Shown here: piece by piece, positions 59,952-64,000 of the stretch
Layout: the number at the start of each line of letters is the position of its first letter
Numbering within the stretch: the stretch's first letter is position 1
DNA from: Ardenticatenaceae bacterium
GTDB taxonomy: Bacteria > Chloroflexota > Anaerolineae > Promineifilales > Promineifilaceae
DNA length: 64,000 nucleotides
Assembly: GCA_020634245.1 (NCBI GenBank)
Contig: JACKCC010000018.1
Location: forward strand, 62,001-126,000
Direction of reading: 5' to 3'
Notes under the pieces: generated by a model
Database searches by the model: none
What the model was told of the DNA's origin: nothing
Seen by the model: only the letters and a program-made list of their open reading frames with translations
Made by a program: the position numbers and the translations under genes

Positions 59952-61079
59952 TCATTCGTCATTTGCGAATCTTTTCTCCGGGAATAACCCCAGTACCCCT
60001 TCCTCCGATGCCGCACAAATGCCCCGCTCAGTGATGAGAACGGTGACCAGCCGCGCCGGGGTCACGTCGAAGGCGTAGTTGGCCGCCGGGCTGTCGGGAG
60101 GCGTCAGCAGCACTCCCTTGATGGTTCCTTCATGCAAACCACGAATCTGGCGCACTTCGGTGGCGTCGCGCTGTTCGATAGGGATTTCCCGCACGCCGTC
60201 GCGCATTTGCCAATCAAACGAAGAGGAGGGCAGCGCTGTGTAGAACGGGATGCCGTTGTCAAAAGCAGCCAACGCCTTGAGGTAGGTGCCGATTTTGTTG
60301 CCCACATCGCCGGTGTAGGTGGTGCGGTCGGTGCCAACGATGACCATGTCCACCAGGCCATGCTGCATGAGGTGGCCGCCCACGTTGTCGGCAATGACGG
60401 TGTGGGGTACACCGTGCTGGCCTAATTCCCAGGCGGTCAGCCGCGCGCCCTGGTTGCGCGGCCGGGTTTCGTCCACCCAAACGTGAACGGCAATGCCCGC
60501 GTCGTGGGCGGCGTAAATGGGCGCGGTGGCCGAGCCGTAATCGACGAAGGCCAACCAGCCGGCATTGCAGTGGGTCAAGATGTTGACGACATCGCCGTTT
60601 TTGTTCTGGCTGACGGCTTCGATGAGGGAAACGCCGTGCTGCCCGATGCGGCGGCAGTAATCGGCGTCTTCGTCGGCGATGGCCTGGGCGGTGGCGGCGG
60701 CGGTCTGGATTTTGGCTTCAATGCCCGGCGCGGCTCCAATAGTAGTTAATTGACGTTCGACAGCCCAGGCCAGGTTAACGGCCGTTGGCCGGGTCGCCTT
60801 TAATTTTTCACCATCAGCCTGGAGGGCAGCCATAAATGCTGCTTCCGAATCGCGGGGGGCGTGATAGGCGGCGATGGCCATGCCGTAACCGGCTGCGGCC
60901 CCGATTAAACCGGCGCCGCGGACGTGCATCTCTTTGATGGCGCGGGCGACCTCATCGACTGAGGTCAAATCTTCAATAACAAATTCGTGGGGCAGTTGGC
61001 GCTGGTCAATGATTTGGACAATGCGGGTATCCTGGGGATGCAGCCAAATGGTTCGGAAATGTTTTCCGGCAATGTTCAT
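59952..61079 (-). CDS. MtnA-family isomerase paralogue
   Basis: A 375-residue relative of MtnA. Similar motifs with substitutions: HVRGAGLIGAAAGYGMAIAA (Ala-Gly-Leu instead of Ala-Pro-Ala), THCNAGWLAFVDYGSATAPIYAAHDAG with the catalytic Cys, DETRPRNQGARLTAWELGQHGVPHTVI, and IVGTDRTTYTGDVGNKIGTYLKA with the catalytic Asp. Both catalytic residues are kept, so an aldose-1-phosphate isomerase activity is likely, but the substrate could be another pentose, for example 5-deoxyribose-1-phosphate or a ribose phosphate, as known for MtnA paralogues. It probably arose by old duplication and then diverged from the neighbour. Confidence 0.85.
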   Translation of the reverse strand: MNIAGKHFRTIWLHPQDTRIVQIIDQRQLPHEFVIEDLTSVDEVARAIKEMHVRGAGLIGAAAGYGMAIAAYHAPRDSEAAFMAALQADGEKLKATRPTAVNLAWAVERQLTTIGAAPGIEAKIQTAAATAQAIADEDADYCRRIGQHGVSLIEAVSQNKNGDVVNILTHCNAGWLAFVDYGSATAPIYAAHDAGIAVHVWVDETRPRNQGARLTAWELGQHGVPHTVIADNVGGHLMQHGLVDMVIVGTDRTTYTGDVGNKIGTYLKALAAFDNGIPFYTALPSSSFDWQMRDGVREIPIEQRDATEVRQIRGLHEGTIKGVLLTPPDSPAANYAFDVTPARLVTVLITERGICAASEEGVLGLFPEKRFANDE

Positions 61080-61143
61080 AAGGGTAATCCTGTAATTAGA
61101 CTCCCAAGGGTTTCCCAGAACCTTGGGGTCTTTTGTGATTTGT

Positions 61144-62886
61144 TTATTCGATTGTACGCAGCCGTCGGCATTGCAAGACGGTTAATTTGTAATCGAGTGA
61201 TGGAGATTCGGGGATTATTTTGATTGAAAACTCGATTTCTACTGGTGCTTTATATAATCTTTCCAGTCGTTTAACGGCCGTACGCACCAACTTAATAAAT
61301 TTGGCATCTTTAGTCAGGTAATCAAAGGTTAGGATAAAGCGGGCATCAGGTGGCAGGGGTTTGTTTGGTTCAATGGCTGCCAGATGATCACCCATATCCA
61401 GCGATGCTACGTAAGGCAGCAGAGCAAAGGTGTCAGTCAGGATTTCGGACACGGGAACGGTTGTCTTGGTGTTGTTTTCCAAATCGATCAGATCGACCTG
61501 GTTTTGGGCGTTTTGCCTGATTTGTTCGATGGTTTTTTCTGGCCGGAACTGTGGATGGCTCAGCGGGATCAGCCGCGCCCCTTTGAAATTATCAACTTTG
61601 CGGGTTTTGGTGCCTAATCCTAAAACGAGCTGGAGCAGCCCATCCTGGCGGCGGATTTGAGGTGCCCAGCGGGCGAAATTCTGGCTGTAGGCAACACCGG
61701 AGATAGTGGGTAAGTGGTAACGGCCGTGTACCTCCCCCTCAATCTTTTGCAGCAGCACCGCCATCCGTTCGTCATAATCAATCAGCTTGTGTTCACGTCG
61801 GTCGGTCATGGCCGCCGGATTAAAAATACTGGCAAACACCCGCCGGATACCCACCAGCAAATCGGCTAGATTTTCTGCCTCCGTACCCTGGTTGGCACAG
61901 AAATAACTCTCGTAGCGGCCGGAAAAGGGATAGCTGAAATTATCTTCCAGAAGACTGGATGAACGAACAATAAGCGGGCTGTGGTCGGCTCGTGCCAGAT
62001 ATTCACGCAAATGTTCCACGATGCTTTCAGAAAATTCACCATGACAAAAGCCGCTAATAATGGCCGGGTAGGCCGCTTCCATCTCCGCCAGGGGCTGGTA
62101 TTTCTGGTTGACAAAATCTTCCAGTCGGTTAGTCAGAATAAACTCGTAGATCACCTCTGACCCCAGGAAATATGAATCGGGCATGTCCACTGATTGGCTG
62201 ATGTCCGGACCGAATTCCGGGTCTTGCTGCTGCAAAATCTTCCAGGCCAGAATCATCCCGGCGGCTTTGCCGCCAATCTTGCCGGTCCCGATCAGCCGTT
62301 GGTAAATTAGCTGTAAATCGGCAACGCTCAAGATGTTACGCGCCAGGCCGATGAAGGGGAGTTGGTCGCTAATGATGCGCCGGATCAATACGACTTTGAT
62401 TTCTTGTAAATGATGCTGGTGCGGTTCTCGTTCCGGTTCCGGTATTTCTTCATAGATGATGCCTTGCCGGAAAAGTAAATCCCAGGGAGAAACTTCAGGA
62501 TTAAAGGTCAAATCGGTGGAAAGATCCATATCTGAACGGTCGTGCAGGACTTCGTTGATGAGCTGGTTGAGCAGGGCGATGCCGAGGTTGTTGGCAAAAT
62601 AGGAATCGGTGAGGGTGTCGCGTATGCGGGCTTTGCGTCTTTGCCAGATGTGCTCTTCTTCCATGCCCAACGAATCTCCCAATCCTTCGTGGAATTGGGA
62701 ACGGATAGCGGCTTCGCGTACGGCATGTTCAAAGTCGTTGGCGTTGATAATGCCGCGGCGGAACATTTCTTCGCGCATGCGGTGCCGGATGGTATGGCTT
62801 AAGATGGGGTATTGGGCCAGTCGGATGTAGATGTCGATGGCCGGGGTTACGCTTCTCAGAGGACCTGTTTGACCAGTTTTGCTCAT
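61144..62886 (-). CDS. PEP/pyruvate-binding (PPDK N-terminal type) domain protein
   Basis: A 580-residue protein. The ATP-grasp-like pyruvate phosphate dikinase N-terminal domain starts at about residue 215 (GTGKIGGKAAGMILAWKIL) and continues with PLIVRSSSLLEDNFSYPFSGRYESYFC near residue 310, the classical 'RSS' loop. The phosphohistidine domain and the PEP-binding domain of PPDK/PEP synthase are absent, so it cannot do the full reaction alone. An approximately 200-residue N-terminal helical region is unrecognised. It may bind ATP and phosphorylate another partner. The gene stands alone, divergent from tal. Confidence 0.8.
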   Translation of the reverse strand: MSKTGQTGPLRSVTPAIDIYIRLAQYPILSHTIRHRMREEMFRRGIINANDFEHAVREAAIRSQFHEGLGDSLGMEEEHIWQRRKARIRDTLTDSYFANNLGIALLNQLINEVLHDRSDMDLSTDLTFNPEVSPWDLLFRQGIIYEEIPEPEREPHQHHLQEIKVVLIRRIISDQLPFIGLARNILSVADLQLIYQRLIGTGKIGGKAAGMILAWKILQQQDPEFGPDISQSVDMPDSYFLGSEVIYEFILTNRLEDFVNQKYQPLAEMEAAYPAIISGFCHGEFSESIVEHLREYLARADHSPLIVRSSSLLEDNFSYPFSGRYESYFCANQGTEAENLADLLVGIRRVFASIFNPAAMTDRREHKLIDYDERMAVLLQKIEGEVHGRYHLPTISGVAYSQNFARWAPQIRRQDGLLQLVLGLGTKTRKVDNFKGARLIPLSHPQFRPEKTIEQIRQNAQNQVDLIDLENNTKTTVPVSEILTDTFALLPYVASLDMGDHLAAIEPNKPLPPDARFILTFDYLTKDAKFIKLVRTAVKRLERLYKAPVEIEFSIKIIPESPSLDYKLTVLQCRRLRTIE

Positions 62887-63061
62887 GGAGCAGATTATAT
62901 CGTGTACACTAGTCAGCCGGAAGGGTAATTTTTGTAGAAGTGTGGCGCTGGCGGCTCAAAAGAGAATGGTTAATTTTGGCAACGGCCGTTTCCCTTCTGT
63001 GGTAAACTTGATGCGTTGTGGATACCACATGAGCTTTGTTAACGTTTCAAAGGAGCAAATT

Positions 63062-64000
63062 ATGACGAATTCTCACGAACTGGCTCGATTAGGCCAATCT
63101 GTCTGGTACGATAACATCCGCCGCGCCATTATTAAATCGGGTGAATTGCAGCGGCTGCTGGATGACGGCGTTATTGGCATTACTTCCAACCCCTCTATTT
63201 TTGAAAAAGCCATTGTCGGCAGCGCCGATTATGATGAGTCGATTCAGGCTCTGGCCGCGCAAGGGGAAACGGCCGTAACCATTTACGAATCATTGGCCAT
63301 GCAAGATATTGCCAGCGCCGCCGACATGCTGCGTCCGGTCTACGACGCGACCGATGGTGTGGACGGGTATGTCAGCCTGGAAGTCAGCCCCACGCTGGCC
63401 CATGATACCGACGGCACGATTGCCGATGCCCGCCGCCTTTTCGCGGCCCTGGGCCGGCCCAACATCATGATCAAAGTACCGGCGACTCCGGCCGGAATGC
63501 CGGCCATCCGTCAGCTCATCAGCGAAGGGATCAATGTCAATGTCACGCTGATATTCTCGCTGGCATCTTACGATGATGTGATGGAAGCGTATATCGCCGG
63601 TTTGGAGGCCAACCAAAGCAGTGATTTGTCGCGGGTGGCCTCCGTGGCTTCGTTCTTTGTCAGCCGGGTGGATTCGGCCGTTGACAAACTCCTGGCCGCC
63701 AAAGGCAACCAAACATTGCAGGGTAAAATTGCCATTGCCAATGCCAAGGCCGCTTACAAACGATTCCAGCAAACTTTTGCCGGTCCGCGCTGGGAGGCAT
63801 TAGCGGCGAGGGGAGCACGGGGGCAACGGCCGTTATGGGCCAGCACCAGCACCAAAAACCCGGCCTACCCCGACACGCTCTACATTGATGAACTGATTGG
63901 CCCGCATACTGTCAATACCATCCCGCCGGATACGTTGACTGCCTTCAACGACCACGGCACGGTCGCCGAGACGTTAACAATGGGCGTGGATGAGGCGCTG
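63062..64000 (+). CDS. tal: Transaldolase, partial (right end outside window)
   Basis: At least 313 residues, still open at the edge. Transaldolase class I motifs: GVIGITSNPSIFEKA near residue 36, LEVSPTLAHDTDGTIADARR near residue 107, NIMIKVPATPAGMPAIRQL with the catalytic Schiff-base Lys near residue 140, and NVNVTLIFSLASY. It interconverts sedoheptulose-7-phosphate and glyceraldehyde-3-phosphate with erythrose-4-phosphate and fructose-6-phosphate. The ATG has an AAAGGAGC ribosome site. In many Chloroflexota this gene continues as a transaldolase/glucose-6-phosphate isomerase fusion; the segment beyond residue 260 (WASTSTKNPAYPDTLYIDELIG) is normal transaldolase, so fusion cannot be judged here. 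Confidence 0.93.
   Translation, partial: MTNSHELARLGQSVWYDNIRRAIIKSGELQRLLDDGVIGITSNPSIFEKAIVGSADYDESIQALAAQGETAVTIYESLAMQDIASAADMLRPVYDATDGVDGYVSLEVSPTLAHDTDGTIADARRLFAALGRPNIMIKVPATPAGMPAIRQLISEGINVNVTLIFSLASYDDVMEAYIAGLEANQSSDLSRVASVASFFVSRVDSAVDKLLAAKGNQTLQGKIAIANAKAAYKRFQQTFAGPRWEALAARGARGQRPLWASTSTKNPAYPDTLYIDELIGPHTVNTIPPDTLTAFNDHGTVAETLTMGVDEAL

Noticed and set aside
1..64000. CRISPR arrays, tRNA and rRNA genes
   Set aside because: I found no regularly spaced identical repeats and no cloverleaf or rRNA-like sequence. The tandem units at 33822-34425 are irregular gene fragments, not a CRISPR array.

Overview
The window looks like a chromosomal segment of a Chloroflexota bacterium (Anaerolineae/Ardenticatenia-like; inferred from gene types and style, not from a marker gene). 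Pointers are Chloroflexi-style lipoprotein solute-binding proteins with Thr/Glu-rich linkers, a CUT1 sugar importer with no ATPase gene beside it, an HTH-PocR regulator, DUF2062 and peptidase-MA proteins, and many hairpin repeats between genes. An 8-bp palindrome, ACGGCCGT, occurs about 85 times by my eye count, where about one would be expected by chance. It is missing from most of the insertion sequences. dnaA and a long non-coding region that may hold oriC lie near the centre.

Layout. (1) 1-14165: a plus-strand amino-sugar or peptidoglycan-sugar locus: ROK kinase (partial), ROK-like protein, an AT-rich HEPN-like intruder, PIG-L deacetylase, GH3 beta-N-acetylhexosaminidase, a solute-binding lipoprotein with two binding domains in one chain, two permeases, a ThuA/glutamine-amidotransferase-like protein, two Gfo/Idh/MocA dehydrogenases and a SIS-domain sugar isomerase/deaminase. 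(2) 14349-20621: anchored metallopeptidase, DUF2062 protein, a complete ISAs1-type IS with a 10-bp target duplication, NAD-malic enzyme and a hexapeptide acyltransferase. (3) 20695-25672 (minus): an adenylating ligase, an acyl carrier protein, a glutamine-dependent asparagine synthetase homologue and a NadE-like ATP pyrophosphatase, probably a small uncharacterised biosynthetic operon. (4) 25889-36623: SGNH-like secreted protein, two membrane proteins, MarR plus a heterodimeric ABC exporter whose first subunit carries an in-frame repeat insertion, PPOX protein, a decayed array made from copies of the exporter's 3' end, a two-domain VOC protein and a coiled-coil lipoprotein. (5) 36624-38966: candidate oriC and dnaA. 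(6) 39059-46644: conserved unknown, PAS protein coupled to a cytosolic PhnD-like protein, small Cys-containing protein, HTH-PocR regulator, and a membrane-anchored aldehyde dehydrogenase/GMC oxidoreductase pair. (7) 46858-51335: Fur-family regulator with a CbiMQO-type metal importer, then a LacI regulator behind a perfect 29-bp palindrome and a truncated second LacI-like gene. (8) 51302-56608: an IS island (IS3; ISAs1 inserted in an IS630 transposase; frameshifted IS1595 with an 8-bp target duplication) that also truncates an HNH-type gene. (9) 56807-64000: pyrF, Sfp-type phosphopantetheinyl transferase, two MtnA paralogues, a PEP/pyruvate-binding-domain protein and a transaldolase running off the right edge.

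How parts may work together: region 1 plausibly imports, cleaves, deacetylates and phosphorylates N-acetylated sugars. The Sfp-type transferase of region 9 could prime the carrier protein of region 3. The GMC and aldehyde dehydrogenase enzymes of region 6 could oxidise long-chain alcohols to acids at the membrane.
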